From Chloranthus sessilifolius (taxonomy: Eukaryota; Streptophyta; Magnoliopsida; Chloranthales; Chloranthaceae), in the NCBI GenBank assembly GCA_021018995.1, contig CM037590.1, positions 71,767,597-71,831,596 on the forward strand: a stretch of 64,000 bases of DNA, in the 5' to 3' direction. The notes beneath the pieces were generated by a model. It had not been told where the DNA came from. It made no database searches and saw only the letters and a list, made by a program, of their open reading frames with translations. Position 1 is the stretch's first letter. The number at the start of each line of letters is the position of its first letter. The position numbers and the translations under genes are program-made. Positions 12,629 through 23,487 of the stretch are shown piece after piece.

Positions 12629-12701
12629 CTGAGAATTCAGTGATACATATATCAGGGTAGTAAATTTTTTAGTAGATAATACATTGATATAAAGAGCATA
12701 C

Positions 12702-12791
12702 CTGCCGTAGCGTGATTCCTAAATCTTTTGATAGATTTTGTTTTGTTTCTCGGCTGGGATACACATTTTCCCTCAAAGATTCAGCGAGTTT
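12702..12791 (-). CDS. PHD/homeodomain gene, internal exon (homeodomain helices 1-2)
   Basis: A 90-base exon of exactly 30 codons in phase 0, bounded by a TTTTAATGCAG acceptor and a CAG/GTATGC donor on the minus strand. It encodes LAESLRENVYPSRETK and then KDLGITLRQ, the helix 1-turn-helix 2 part of a HAT3.1/PRH-type homeodomain (compare the family pattern ENxYPxRxxKexLAkELgLT). A 73-base intron (12629-12701) separates it from the recognition-helix exon, an intron position I believe common in this family. No frame damage is seen in this exon. Confidence 0.85.
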
Positions 12792-13374
12792 CTGCATTAA
12801 AAATTTGCTCAAGGTCACAACCATGCTAAAGCAAAACGAGCCACACACACAGGAGTACATCTTTCATGAGGAACAACTTAAGACCATCAAAAATAAATTG
12901 GCAATTACTCTTGTTCAGAGTTGTCAAGAAATTTGGTTATTTATGAAAATATTATTAAAACTTTTAACAGAACATACATAATGAAATAGAAGATAATTTT
13001 ATGTGAATAAAGCTCAAGACAATAATAAGATCCTGAAATAATAATCATCTCTTCTTTTGTGTTTTTTGTCCAATTCGAAATAATTTTGTTTTTTATTGGT
13101 GTACAGAGACTTTGGATGGGGATCATTCTTATTCACCTAATATAGAGAAGCTTTAGAATGAAGGTGATTCATCTTACACCATTAGGTGGGTCTAGCACTC
13201 ACCGTAACTGAAGATATTTGGATAGATTTACAAGACAGGTACTTCAGTAAAGAACCTATGACCAACTTTTTAAAGTCAATTACAATGAAGTTTACTTCAG
13301 TTTAATACAACGTTAACATGCATTATTTCATTTTATTTTCCACAAATTATTAATGTGCACCACATGCACATATA

Positions 13375-13376
<2 letters not shown>

Positions 13377-13423
<47 letters not shown>

Positions 13424-13424
13424 T
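13377..13424. repeat. (TG)n(TA)n microsatellite
   Basis: About 15 TG units pass directly into about 8 TA units. Reading frames through it are artefacts. Confidence 0.95.
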
Positions 13425-13848
13425 TGATAACCTGGGTGTCCGGGCCTCTTATAGCACCTGCCTAATCCCAGGGGCACATGCGCACCCCAAATTCAGCACA
13501 TGTCGGGTCAGCACAGGATATAAATCCCTAGGGTGGCCTCAAGGGGGGGAGGGGATTCGAGCTCAGGTCTCTTGCTTTTGGAAGCAGGTACCTGGCCAGC
13601 TCACCTAACCCCTTGAGCTGGCCAGGTACTTGGGTTCAAACCCACCCCGGGGAGATATGAGGTCCGGGACTATGGGTTCAAACCCACCCCGGGGAGATGG
13701 GTTCGAATCATTTGGGGTCCATGTGGCATCCATCCGAGCAATCGGATTCTACGGCTGCTAGCCCAAGGACGATCAGAGGCCACCCAAACAATTTGGACAT
13801 GATCCAACACATATTCACCATCCAACACGGGCACTATTTTCAAATCAC

Positions 13849-13850
<2 letters not shown>
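13425..13850. repeat. tRNA-like/SINE-like repeat with perfect hairpin
   Basis: GC-rich block sitting between two microsatellites. GTACCTGGCCAGCTCA (13588-13603) and its exact complement (13614-13629) form a 16-base stem around a 10-base loop. GGGTTCAAACCCACCCCGGG occurs twice (about 13631 and 13674) and GGGTTCGAATC follows; these match the pol III B-box consensus GGTTCGANTCC. This suggests a tRNA-derived SINE or a composite of SINE pieces, but no complete A box/B box pair or poly-A end was defined. Confidence 0.35.

Positions 13851-13852
<2 letters not shown>

Positions 13853-13910
<58 letters not shown>
13853..13910. repeat. (AT)29 microsatellite
   Basis: Uninterrupted AT dinucleotides. Tyr-Ile reading frames on both strands are produced by this repeat and are not genes. 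Confidence 0.97.
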
Positions 13911-13915
<5 letters not shown>

Positions 13916-14181
13916 CCGCAATTACCTAGAAAATCCCACCAAATCCCTATGAGACCTATTACAAATACACGTTTTGTTGTGTTCCCTACTAGTGATGTGC
14001 TGAAACGGACCTCGATTGTAGTCAAAAGTAGGCAAGCGTTGGTTAGGGTGTCCCTTGTTTTAAGCAACGCACTATAATAAAACCGAATGTGGGAGAAATA
14101 GCCAAAGGTTGGCTAGGGCGTCCCGTGTAAGCGAAATGCTACAAACCCAATTGTAGTAAGAAACAGGCAAAGGTTCACAAG

Positions 14182-15550
14182 CAAGGTAGTTAAGGCGGCG
14201 TGGCGAGGTTATGGCGAAGAGGCTCACCAGGCCATAGCGAGGATATTTGTTATTTTATTTTATTTTTTCTTGTTATAATTTTTTATCTGTATTTATTAAT
14301 CATTATTATTTCTTATCTCTAATTTTTTTACTATTTTTTTAAAAATTTATTATATTTTAATAGAAGACGAAAAAAATTCAACTATGGAAAATCAAGCATA
14401 AATAAATACCAATAAATTAATACCAAGAATTTTACTTTACAAAATAAATAATAATTCATTTTAATATTCTAAAGAACCCATTCATTAAAAAAAAAACAAA
14501 CAACAAAAAAAACTGAAAAAAAATAAAATAAAAATAAAATAGACAACAAAAAACTGAACAAAAATACAAAACAAAAAAAAGACAACAAAAAAACTTTAAA
14601 AAAAAAAAAGACAACAAAAAAAAAATTGAAAAAAAAACAAACAAAAAAACAAGAAAAACAAAAAACAAAAAAAACAGGAAAAAAAAATAGAGAACAAAAG
14701 AATAGAAAAAAAAAAAAAAAAAAACTGACAACAAAAAAAGAGAAAAAAAAACTGAAAGCAAAAAACCAGAAAAAAAAAAAAAAAAAAAAAAACAGAAAAC
14801 AAAAAGCGTACCTTGTCGAACTGTCGGAGTTGTTGAAGGTGTTCGAAGGAGTTGATGGAGCTGTTGAAGCTGTGTCGTGCCGAGCCATGCCATGAAGCGA
14901 AGGAGCAGAAAAACGGAAAAAGAAAAACAGAGAAAAAAATAAACTAATAGCCCTAAATCAGAACAAAATAAAACAAAAAATAAAAATAAAAAAATGGCAT
15001 ACCTGGTTGTAGTCGAAGGAGCTGTTGGAGATCGAGAGAGGGAGAGCTGCTAGTTCTCTAATAGGGAATAACCCTAAATCCCAACTCCCGACCCTTTAAA
15101 AAAACAGAGAAAAAAAAAGTAAATAGCTCTAAATCAGAATACAAAATAAAACAAAATAGAAAAAATAAATAATTGGTGTACCTGGTAGTCGTCGAAGGAG
15201 CTGCTGGAGATCGAGAGAGGGAAAGTTGCTAGTTCTCTAATAGGGAATAGCACTAAATCCCAAATCCCAACCCTTTTATATGACTTTTATAAGTTAAATA
15301 ACTTATAACTTTTATAAGTTAAATAACTTATAAGTTATATTTTATAATTTTTAATATAACTATATAAGTGATAGCTTATATATCTTATCTTATAATATAA
15401 TGATAGAGTACATAAGTTATTATGAATAGTGTATATGGCGACGCTATGGTGCTATACCGCCATAGCGACGCTATATGTAAACCCCTCGCCATTTGGTCAT
15501 GTATGGCGATCTACGGCGCTATTCGCCATGGCGTCGCCTTGACTGCCATG
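14182..15550. mobile_element. hAT-like non-autonomous DNA element
   Basis: Ends read CAAGGTAGTTAAGGCG and, in complement, CATGGCAGTCAAGGCG. Both continue into GGCG-rich text, and a CA start is usual for hAT elements. It is flanked by TTCACAAG (14174-14181) and TTCGCTAG (15551-15558), an 8-base duplication with two mismatches, the hAT target size. The interior is A-rich (14488-14805) and holds about 2.5 tandem copies of a 180-190-base unit (from 14810, 15001 and 15180). It codes for nothing recognisable. Confidence 0.6.
14810..15290. repeat. ~180-190-base tandem repeat, 2.5 copies
   Basis: Copies start at 14810, 15001 and 15180, each opening with an ACCTGGTNGT-like phrase and carrying GTCGAAGGAGCTG. 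The last two share CTAGTTCTCTAATAGGGAATA. They are internal to the hAT-like element, and the A-rich linkers between copies suggest slippage. Confidence 0.7.
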
Positions 15551-16059
15551 TTCGCTAGGACATTCCCTGTAAGCGACGATCTATGACAGAGCCCGATTGT
15601 AGTGAGAAATAGACAAAGGTTGACTAGGGTGTTCCCTGTAAGTGACTCTGTTGTCAAAAGCAGGGCCTAGGCCCATGCTTTACTGCCAAGGCCACACTTA
15701 GGAAGGGTGGTAGCCTAGGCATAGTCCGCTTACACTTTATTTGCCTTGAGCATCATAAGGAGAAATGCTAGAATCCTAGAAGGCATCTAGGTGGGCCTAT
15801 TGCGTATTGGTTAATTGTATCAAGTGAGATGATAAACACTGCAACCAAGCTTTACAAATGGTTCATTTTTTTCTTTTTCTTTTTTAGATAATAATAGCTA
15901 TGGGTTGATATTTAGACCCCTGGCCTCAAATTGCATGTGCATTACTACTTGAGTTAAGGTTCAATCTCTTACAAACTCAAATTTTCTAATTTTTTATATA
16001 CTAATCAGAACGAAATTAGATCAAGTCACTATCCTAAACTATCTTAAATGAAATTAGTG

Positions 16060-16325
16060 TTGGGGTAGTGGTGGAGATTGGTGGGACGGTGGTGGCAGTT
16101 GTGTTGGTGGGGTGGTTGTCATGGTGAGGCGGGGGAGGTTGTGGTGGTTTTGGGAGGGTGGCGACAGTGGTGGTGGTGGTGAGACGTTGATCGTGATGGT
16201 GGTGAGACAGAGGATGTTGGGATGATGGTGTTGTGGTGGTTGGTCATGGTGGTGAGGTCGAGGAGGTTATTATGGTGACGACAATGATGGTTCTAGTAGT
16301 GTTAGTGGTAGGGTGGTTTACTGGT
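16060..16325. repeat. G-rich (GGT)n-type repeat
   Basis: A strongly strand-biased run of GGTGGTGG, GGGGTGG and similar, about 265 bases long, with many GGG/GG runs. It lies in the long intron with the G-rich strand opposite to the gene's sense strand. Proteins read through it are low complexity. Confidence 0.75.
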
Positions 16326-16341
16326 GTGAGGTTAAGATTTA

Positions 16342-19300
16342 GGGCGCCATTACTTGCACACAAGAAGTTGGCCCTTGCACAGTTTAAAAAAAACATGTTA
16401 TTTTGGGGACCTGTGCCATGTGAAAACACCATCTAAGTTGTTTGATTGGAAGGCCACAATCCAAAGACCTATTCAAAAGATTGGCACGAAACACGACCTT
16501 AATCATATCATTCAATGCAGTCAAAGGCCAATCTGATTCAATAGTTGATTGCGTTGAAACATGTGATAGAGATTTTTTCGTGTCAATCTTTTCCACCTAA
16601 GATCTTTAACTCACGACCTTCAAATGAAACGGCTTAGTTAGTGTTTTCACATGACACATATCCCCAAAATGCCAAGTCTTTCTTTTAAACTATGTACAAG
16701 GGCTTGATGGGGACATCACACAAGACAAAACAGAGGAAAACGCAAAAAGAAAACAAGAAAGAAAGAAATAAAGAAAGAAAAGAAGCAACACCGTCAGTCT
16801 ACGACGGACATTTGTAACCCTTATGATGGACGTCAGTGGGATCTTGACGGATGTCCGTGATATTAGGTGCTCACTGGTTTCTGTGCATTGAAGGTGACGG
16901 ACGTCTGTGGGCTCAGGACGGATGTCTGTGGGTCGGGTTCGCCGCACGACGGACCTGCAGGAATTTTCTATTTTTGTTACGAAAATTTGTATTTTAGTCT
17001 TTTATTATTTTAGGAGTCTTCAAATTTCGTATTAGGGTTTTCTTAGCCTACATAAAGGCTTGTAAAGACATTATTAGTTGATTGATTATTTGAATGAAAA
17101 GAGAGTTGCTTTTGTACAAACCATAGAAAGCTTGAGAAGAGTTTTCAACCGAGGGAGTGAATCCTTCAAACCTTGAGGAGTGAGTAATCGTTTCTCGTGC
17201 AACTTGGTGCGAAGCCGATGTACAGCCGTAGTGTGAAGCTTCGGAAAATCCTTAGTGTGAAGCCTTGTTAATCCATCCCTTTATTTTATCTTTTCTCGAA
17301 TTATTATCAGGTAATATCTTTCTTTAATTCCGTTGATAAAAATAAAAATAAAAATAAATCCCAAAGTGTTCCCCTTTTACTGAATTATTTTAAATCTTAT
17401 TTCATTTAAAATCCCTGAGGAGTCAAGAGACGATATTGTAATTATCGCTTGATGCCTTAAACTAGATCGAAACTCAAGTTCCTTCATCGGAGCCGTTTTT
17501 CTAGATTGGGAGATCGTCGTGCATGCGAACGCTAAAATGAATTAATCGAACTGTTTTATTGAATTCATCGAATTAATTTTATGTGTTGCATGATTTTGAA
17601 TATTTTTGCTATTCAATTCATTCTAAAGTTAATCCCAAATACGCATAGTAGGATTTTAGCATGTCGTCCCGCGTCAATTTTGGTATCAAAGCAGTGTTTA
17701 GTTTAGGGTTCTCCATGTTCATATAGGTTTTAGGATTTATTTCTTTCCATTTCAGATCTATCTTACACCATCTAATTTTGTATAATTCCGTCATGGATAC
17801 CAGTAGCTTAGAAGCCCTGATTAGAGATCTTGCATCTAAGGTAACCACTAGTCAAACCTGGATGGATGAGGGCATCGCTGATCAACAAGCCAGGTATGAA
17901 GCTTTAGAAACCCGTTTTGAAGAGATCAATGAGCTCATCGCTGAGAATCACATTAGAGTCAACCCCAACGACCGTAGGAAGGAGGGTCCTCGTCGTCGTG
18001 AAATTCAAATCAGTCAAGACGATAAAGTCATGAAATAGGTGAAAATGGATGCCCCTACTTTTGACGGGAAAATACAACCCAAGGTCTTTCTCGAATGGTC
18101 GCCAGAATGGAAAACGACTTCGAGTGTTATGCCATGTCTGAAGAGCGCATGGTCAGATTTGCCAAAGTCAAGCTTATGGGTCAAGCTCGACTTTATTGGT
18201 TGGGAGTGGAGCGTCATAAGAAAATCCAGGGTCTTCGTGCTATTTCCACATGGACTGAAATAAAAGTCCAACTGCACGAAAAATACGTTCCTGTATCATA
18301 TGATGAACGTATTCTTGATCAGTGGTAGTCATTGCATCAAGGATATTCCCCGATCACAGAGAACATCGATCGGTTTGAAGACCTTATGACCCAGGCCGAT
18401 GTAGATAAGCCAACAAAAGTTATCCTCTCCCAATTCTGAATGGGTCATCGACCAGAGTTGAAGAGGGAACTCATTCCTTATCTCATTGCGTATCTCGAGG
18501 AATGTTTTGCTAGGGTTGACGAATTAAAACGGTATCTCGACACCCCCAGTAATGGCCGATCTAAGTCTTCCAAACTTGAGTATTAATCTAATCCTATAGA
18601 AAAGGAAAATAATGCATCTAGTCAATCTTCAAAATCCGTAATTCCTCAGGTTGACAAAGGAAAGGGACCAATGATTAAGAGTTCTAGACGTGCTCCACAA
18701 CAATACTATAAGTGTCAAAGTTTTGGTCACTTTGCATCCCAATGTCCCAGTAAAGGTCAAACCTTGATTATTCAGGAGCATGCTAAGAAAGAGAGCAATG
18801 AGTTACATGAAGTGTACGAACCGTGTGACACGCCAAGTGATGACGAAGGTGAAGTTCCGGTCAAAATCGTAGGTTGCATTAGGATAGTTCCTATTACCGG
18901 AGACAGTGTTGATAGTGTGTCTGTACCAAGTGAGTCATTAGAGTTGGTAGAAGCATATCCTCATTCTAAATAGCATGGGATTAACAATCAGATTTTATTG
19001 AGCATTGAAAATATGCCTGATTACACTAACACGTTGAATATGTTTAATGAATTTGATACTAACAGTTTTATATTAATTCCTGATAGTCTCGTGCATGTAG
19101 AATCTTTTTCAATTTCAATAAAGGGTAAAGATGGTGGTCTAAATTTTCCTCTAGACAAGGGCAACCATCCAATAGTTATCGTAACGGATCTTACACATGT
19201 TCTAGATCCCACAACCCCACCCTTTAATCCATTCCTTATTGAGCACCCAATCAAACCACACCCATTTACCCAGTTTTTATCCCGTACCTTACCTGTGCAA

Positions 19301-20447
19301 AATGAGAAAGGGTCGAATGAGAAGGTCATAGAATTTCCGAGCTTCCATGCCATTGAAGGTAAAAATCGGGAGTATCTCACAACATGAAAAGGTAACCGAA
19401 GAGTTGAGGTTTCAAAGTGTGTCATCCATGGGTTCCCTAACTCATCGGAGATGAGTTTTTCTCACCCGGGGAGTATTGATATAGACACCACACAAGATAA
19501 AATAGAGGAAAGCGCAAAGAGAAAACAAGAAAGAAAGAAAAAAAAAAAAAAAGCAACACCGTCAGTCTACGACGGACGTCCGTAACCCTTATGACCGACG
19601 TCTGTGGGCTCTTGACAAACGTCTGTGATATTAGGTGTTCACTGGTTTCTACGCATTAAAGGCGACGAACGTCCATGGGTCGGGTCCGCCGCACGACGGA
19701 CTTGCGAGAATTTTCTATTTTTGTTACAAAAACTTGTCTTTTAGTCTTTTAGGAATCTTCTAATTTCATATTAGGGTTTTCTTATAGCCTATATAAAGGC
19801 TTGTAAAGACATTATTAATTGATTGATTATTGAATGAAAAGAGAGTTGTTTTTGTACAAACCCTAGAAAGCTTGAGAAGAGTTTTCAACGAGGGAATGAA
19901 TCCTTCAAACCTTGAGGAGTGAGCAATTGTTTCTCGTGAGACTTGGTGTGAAGCCGACGTACAGCCGTGGTGTGAAGCTTCGGAAAATCCTTGGTGTGAA
20001 GCGTTGGAAATCTATCCCTTTATTTTATCTTTTCTCGAATTATTATCAGGTAATATCTTTCTTTAATTCCGTTGATAAAAATAAAAATAAAAATAAATCC
20101 CAAAATATTCCCCTTTTACTAAATTATTTTAAGCCTTATTTCATTTAAAAGCCCCAAGGAGTCAAGAGACGATATTGTAATTATCGCTTGATACCTTAAA
20201 CTAGAGCGAAACTCGAGTTCCTTCATCGGAGCCATTTTTCTAGATCGGGAGATCGCCATGCACGCAAACACTAAAATGAATTAATTGAACTGTTTTATTG
20301 AATTCATCGAATTAATTTTATGTGTTGCATGATTTTGAATATTTCTGCTATTCAATTCATTCTAAAGTTAATCCCAAATACGCATATTAGGATTTTAGCG
20401 TGTCTTCCCGCGTCAGGCCAACTTCTCGCGTGCAAGTAATGGCTCCC
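16342..20447. mobile_element. Mutator-like foldback MITE, split by an LTR element
   Basis: The MITE is 16342-16704 plus 20416-20447, about 391 bases before the split. Its ends GGGCGCCATTACTTGCAC and, in complement, GGGAGCCATTACTTGCAC match at 17 of 18 bases. The two arms pair over roughly 160 bases each. Flanks TAAGATTTA (16333-16341) and TAAATTTTA (20448-20456) form a 9-base duplication with two mismatches, the Mutator target size. The LTR element at 16705-20415 sits inside the right arm, leaving GGCT/GGCC at the two sides. Confidence 0.8.
16705..20415 (+). mobile_element. gag-only Ty3/gypsy-like LTR element (non-autonomous fossil)
   Basis: 5' LTR 16705-17676 (972 bases) and 3' LTR 19477-20415 (939) both run from TGAT to CCCGCGTCA-like ends. 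A primer site TGGTATCAAAGC (17681-17692) matches initiator-Met tRNA, and a purine-rich tract precedes the 3' LTR. The 1.8-kb interior codes only gag-like material: a capsid-like part at about 18.05-18.35 kb, a zinc-knuckle-like part near 18.71 kb, and an acidic/Ser-rich tail to about 19.39 kb. No reverse transcriptase, RNase H or integrase is present, so it would have depended on a relative. The gag is broken several times. LTRs differ by roughly 6% by eye, suggesting insertion some millions of years ago. U3 carries ACGGACGTCCGT palindromes. Confidence 0.8.
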
Positions 20448-22536
20448 TAAATTTTATAATAAAGACAAATTGTCTCAAATTTTGATAAAAAATATTTCAT
20501 CAAGTTTGGTGGAAAGAAAATTCTCATTTTGAGCCAAAATTCATGAAAACAAGTTCACAAACCCTATTTGATACCGAAACATATAGACTTTTTCTGGATA
20601 AAAAAAAGTTTGTGATTCTTTAATCCAGAGATCCAAACGGCCCCTAAACTTGCCAGTTGCCATACTCAAACCTGGAATTTTGTCCTACACCCAACACCAC
20701 TTTGAGGGAGGGTTCATACATGCATTAGTATATATAGTACTCAAAAGGAAACATTTAGGAAAAAAAGTTAATACTGTAAATAATTAAATACATAGCACTA
20801 AAAAGCAATCAACTCTAACCCCACTCCAAATGCATCTATAACTGTCCTTCTCCAACCCTTTTTCTACGGTGATGGGCATGGCGACAATGAAAACAAACTT
20901 CGCACCACACTCCATACATATTTTCCTCTTATCTTCTTAATTCTCCGTCTCCGACACTTATTCTATAGCGACAATGACATGAACCCTACACTCTCCATTT
21001 GAATCTCTTTACAAGAACCTACTCCTCTACGCATTTTTGTTGCTATTTTTTATATCTCCTCACGGATTTTATTTTTAATTAAAATCCACCTTTTAATCCA
21101 AGATATTTCTTAATCCAAATCCCTATCTTTATCTATCACAACCACCGTCCTCATTTAAGATTTAATCTCAAACCGAGCGTTCATTTTTTATGATCATCAC
21201 TTCATCACATCTAACATTTTCCCTCTGTTTAACCGAGTTGTACTTGGGTAAGGTTTGGTTAAGTCAAAACCTGTACCAAAGCTGACCCATTTAACAATTG
21301 GTCAGGTTCAGATCTACGACCTAATTAAGTTGGTTTCAAGTTGAGGGAAGTGCTAGATTGGGTCATTGTTGGCCACAACCAAAACCTGACCCTTTTCAGT
21401 CCTAATCCCCTTCATATTACACCTGAGGCTATCTGCCTACAATGACAGTCCTATAGTGACAAGTAATTAAACGAAATAATAAAACCTTAGTCTAACTAAA
21501 CAACTTCGGTCATGACAGTACAAACTCTTCCCTCACATGCCATCAGCGATTCATGTGCTTGGTTTACATAAACTCCATAAGTTTTAGGGTGATATCATGA
21601 TGACATCATTTCATCTTATCTATTAAACGAATCCTACAATAAAATAAAACTATGACTAGAAATAACCTAACAAGAGACTTAAAAATCTGAACTGTCTAAT
21701 TAAACAAATAAATATAATATAATATAATAAAACATTAAATCCCACCATGTATTTTTAGACGGAGGGGCAACGTCACCCTTTATCACATTCTCATATAATA
21801 TCGTTTATATGAGAAATCTCACATGAGAGACTGGTCTCTCTCCTAAAATCTTATTAATCCCCTAAAATCTCTCTAACAGAGATTCTCTTTTTTTTTCCTT
21901 CTCTTTCTGCATGTACCTTTGCTCCTTTTCTTCTTTTTTTGCATTCCCTTTCTTCCTTTTATTCTTTCCCACAATAATGCAACATCATCCATACCTAGGG
22001 AGAGGTTCTAGATATTAAGAGCTACATTAACTTGAAGAAAAAGGACATGGTCATAGGCACACCATTGGGATGGAGTTCCTCGGAAGAGTGGCCATTAACG
22101 CCATTAACTTCACAACATATTATAAACAAGTGAGTGATATTCCACAAATCTGTAGATGCATATGAAAAGATAAGAGATGTTAACCACCTCTTCCATCTAA
22201 TACATGAAGTGTTGGAAGACATAGGGTATAGGTGGAGATGAGACAAGCATTTGAAGTATAAATTTCAAATCTGTGACAAAATTAGGCCACCCTTAATTTT
22301 CCAAAGACTCAATCCATTTAAACTATGATCATGAGCAAGTAGGTAAATATAATCCTGAAAGAGAAGTGGATATAGGAAGTGCAAAAGATGGACCACTCAA
22401 GCTAGTGACGAACTATATTGGCAAGTTTAATAAATAAATCAGATATTCTTCTGAACTTTTGATGTAGAATAAGATTCTATACTACATACCAACGTATCTT
22501 TGACAGGCAGAATCAAAAAACTTACGGGCACAATAC

Positions 22537-22926
22537 CTGAGAAATTGCTCGTCCATAACTTCTAGGACCTGATTTGATATCTTTGTTTCCAGTAAAATCA
22601 AGCCCCAGACTACCTTCACATGGTGTAGCCACTGACGGATTATCTTCGAATTCCAGCTTCTGACGGGTTCTTCTCTTTCGAGTATCTTTAGTCTCTTCAG
22701 GGCAAACTTGAAATCTGTCTAAATTTGACTTTGGTAATATATTTTTCTTCTGAAGCTTGCTTTGGGGTCTCTTGCACCATTTTTCTTTCTTGGTGATTTG
22801 ATCACTTCGCTTCGACGAGAGAACATTTCCTTTTCCAACTCTGTCGTGGTTCATTTTCTTTGGTTTATTCGTCTCACTCCAATCCTCATCATCACTTGAA
22901 TCAGAAGGAAAACCTCCGTATGTTTC
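22537..22926 (-). CDS. PHD/homeodomain gene, acidic/basic linker exon
   Basis: A 390-base exon (130 codons, phase 0 at both ends) with acceptor TTGTCTAG at 22934-22927 and donor CAG/GTATTG. It starts ETYGGFPSDSSDDEDW, the acidic stretch that follows the PHD finger in HAT3.1-type proteins. A Lys/Arg-rich middle with likely nuclear localisation signals (KRRTRQK) follows. It ends GPRSYGRAISQ, the start of the homeodomain, which reads straight into the exon at 12791. The PHD-finger exons are not seen upstream; 22927-23487 shows no coding sequence, then a LINE and 40 kb of nested retroelements follow. The gene either has a very long upstream intron or has lost its 5' half. Confidence 0.8.
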
Positions 22927-23487
22927 CTAGACAAGTGATAAATGATTAAAACTGATGCGTAAACAAGAGAAAAGATGGGAACAATAAATATAGCAAAAGC
23001 ATTTAACTGTAGACAATTAACCTCTTATATCAAGGTTGAGTCATTTTGAATATAGTAACTAGTAAGCAAGAAGGTTCAAAAATCAAATAACAACGAGAAA
23101 GGGCATGTAGCAGAATCCTAAAGCAGGTTTCACATTCCCTTAAATGAAATGACACTGCTTTCAATTATGTAGTATGTGACACATGTTTCAATAAATTTTA
23201 TATCTGCCTGAGGAGATACTATTTGGCACAATAATGACACTCCATTTAAAAGTATCAGAAGTTTAAACAAATGGACAAACATGCACCCACAAGTCAAGTG
23301 TATACATATAAATAAACTTGCTACAATGGAAAAGTGGAGACATATCCCAGCATTGTATTTTATGCATGTGTGCCCATTGATGATCATGCAATAGCAAGTG
23401 TGCACGCACAATCACACAAAATTTAAGAAAAACAAGGCTTTGAAAGGTGATTTAATATTCAGTATTAAAAGTTCAAATTAAAATAGG
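22927..23487. other. non-coding DNA upstream of the linker exon
   Basis: AT-rich, presumably intron of the homeodomain gene if its 5' exons exist. No coding or repeat features recognised. Confidence 0.45.

Larger units (their letters stand above)
14013..15650. repeat. array of four ~64-71-base units, split by an insertion
   Basis: Units begin near 14013, 14084, 14148 and 15594, each opening with a variant of CGATTGTAGTNAGAAA and containing GGTTGGCTAGGGTGTCCC. The third unit is interrupted after 14181 and resumes at 15559, with the hAT-like element between. The two outer parts of unit three add up to one normal unit length. Confidence 0.65.
12792..22536 (-). other. 9.7-kb intron of the homeodomain gene, filled with repeats
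   Basis: The donor is CAG/GTATTG at 22537/22536 and the acceptor ends at 12792; both flanking exons are in phase 0. The intron holds microsatellites, a tandem array split by a hAT-like element, a G-rich repeat, and a Mutator-like MITE carrying a gag-only LTR element. Stretches without an assigned feature (12792-13376, 15651-16060, 20457-22536) are AT-rich and show no coding sequence. 20457-22536 contains only low-complexity text such as pyrimidine runs near 21890-21960. Confidence 0.7.

Noticed and set aside
13670-14067. Tyr-Ile-rich reading frames on both strands
   Set aside because: They are translations of the (AT)29 microsatellite.
14456-14895. Phe-rich minus-strand and Lys-rich plus-strand frames of 60-145 codons
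   Set aside because: They come from an A-rich tract inside the hAT-like element; no domain, start context or conservation.
16233-16436. Small plus-strand gene at the left MITE arm
   Set aside because: It runs from the GGT repeat into the Mutator-like inverted arm; low complexity and not conserved.
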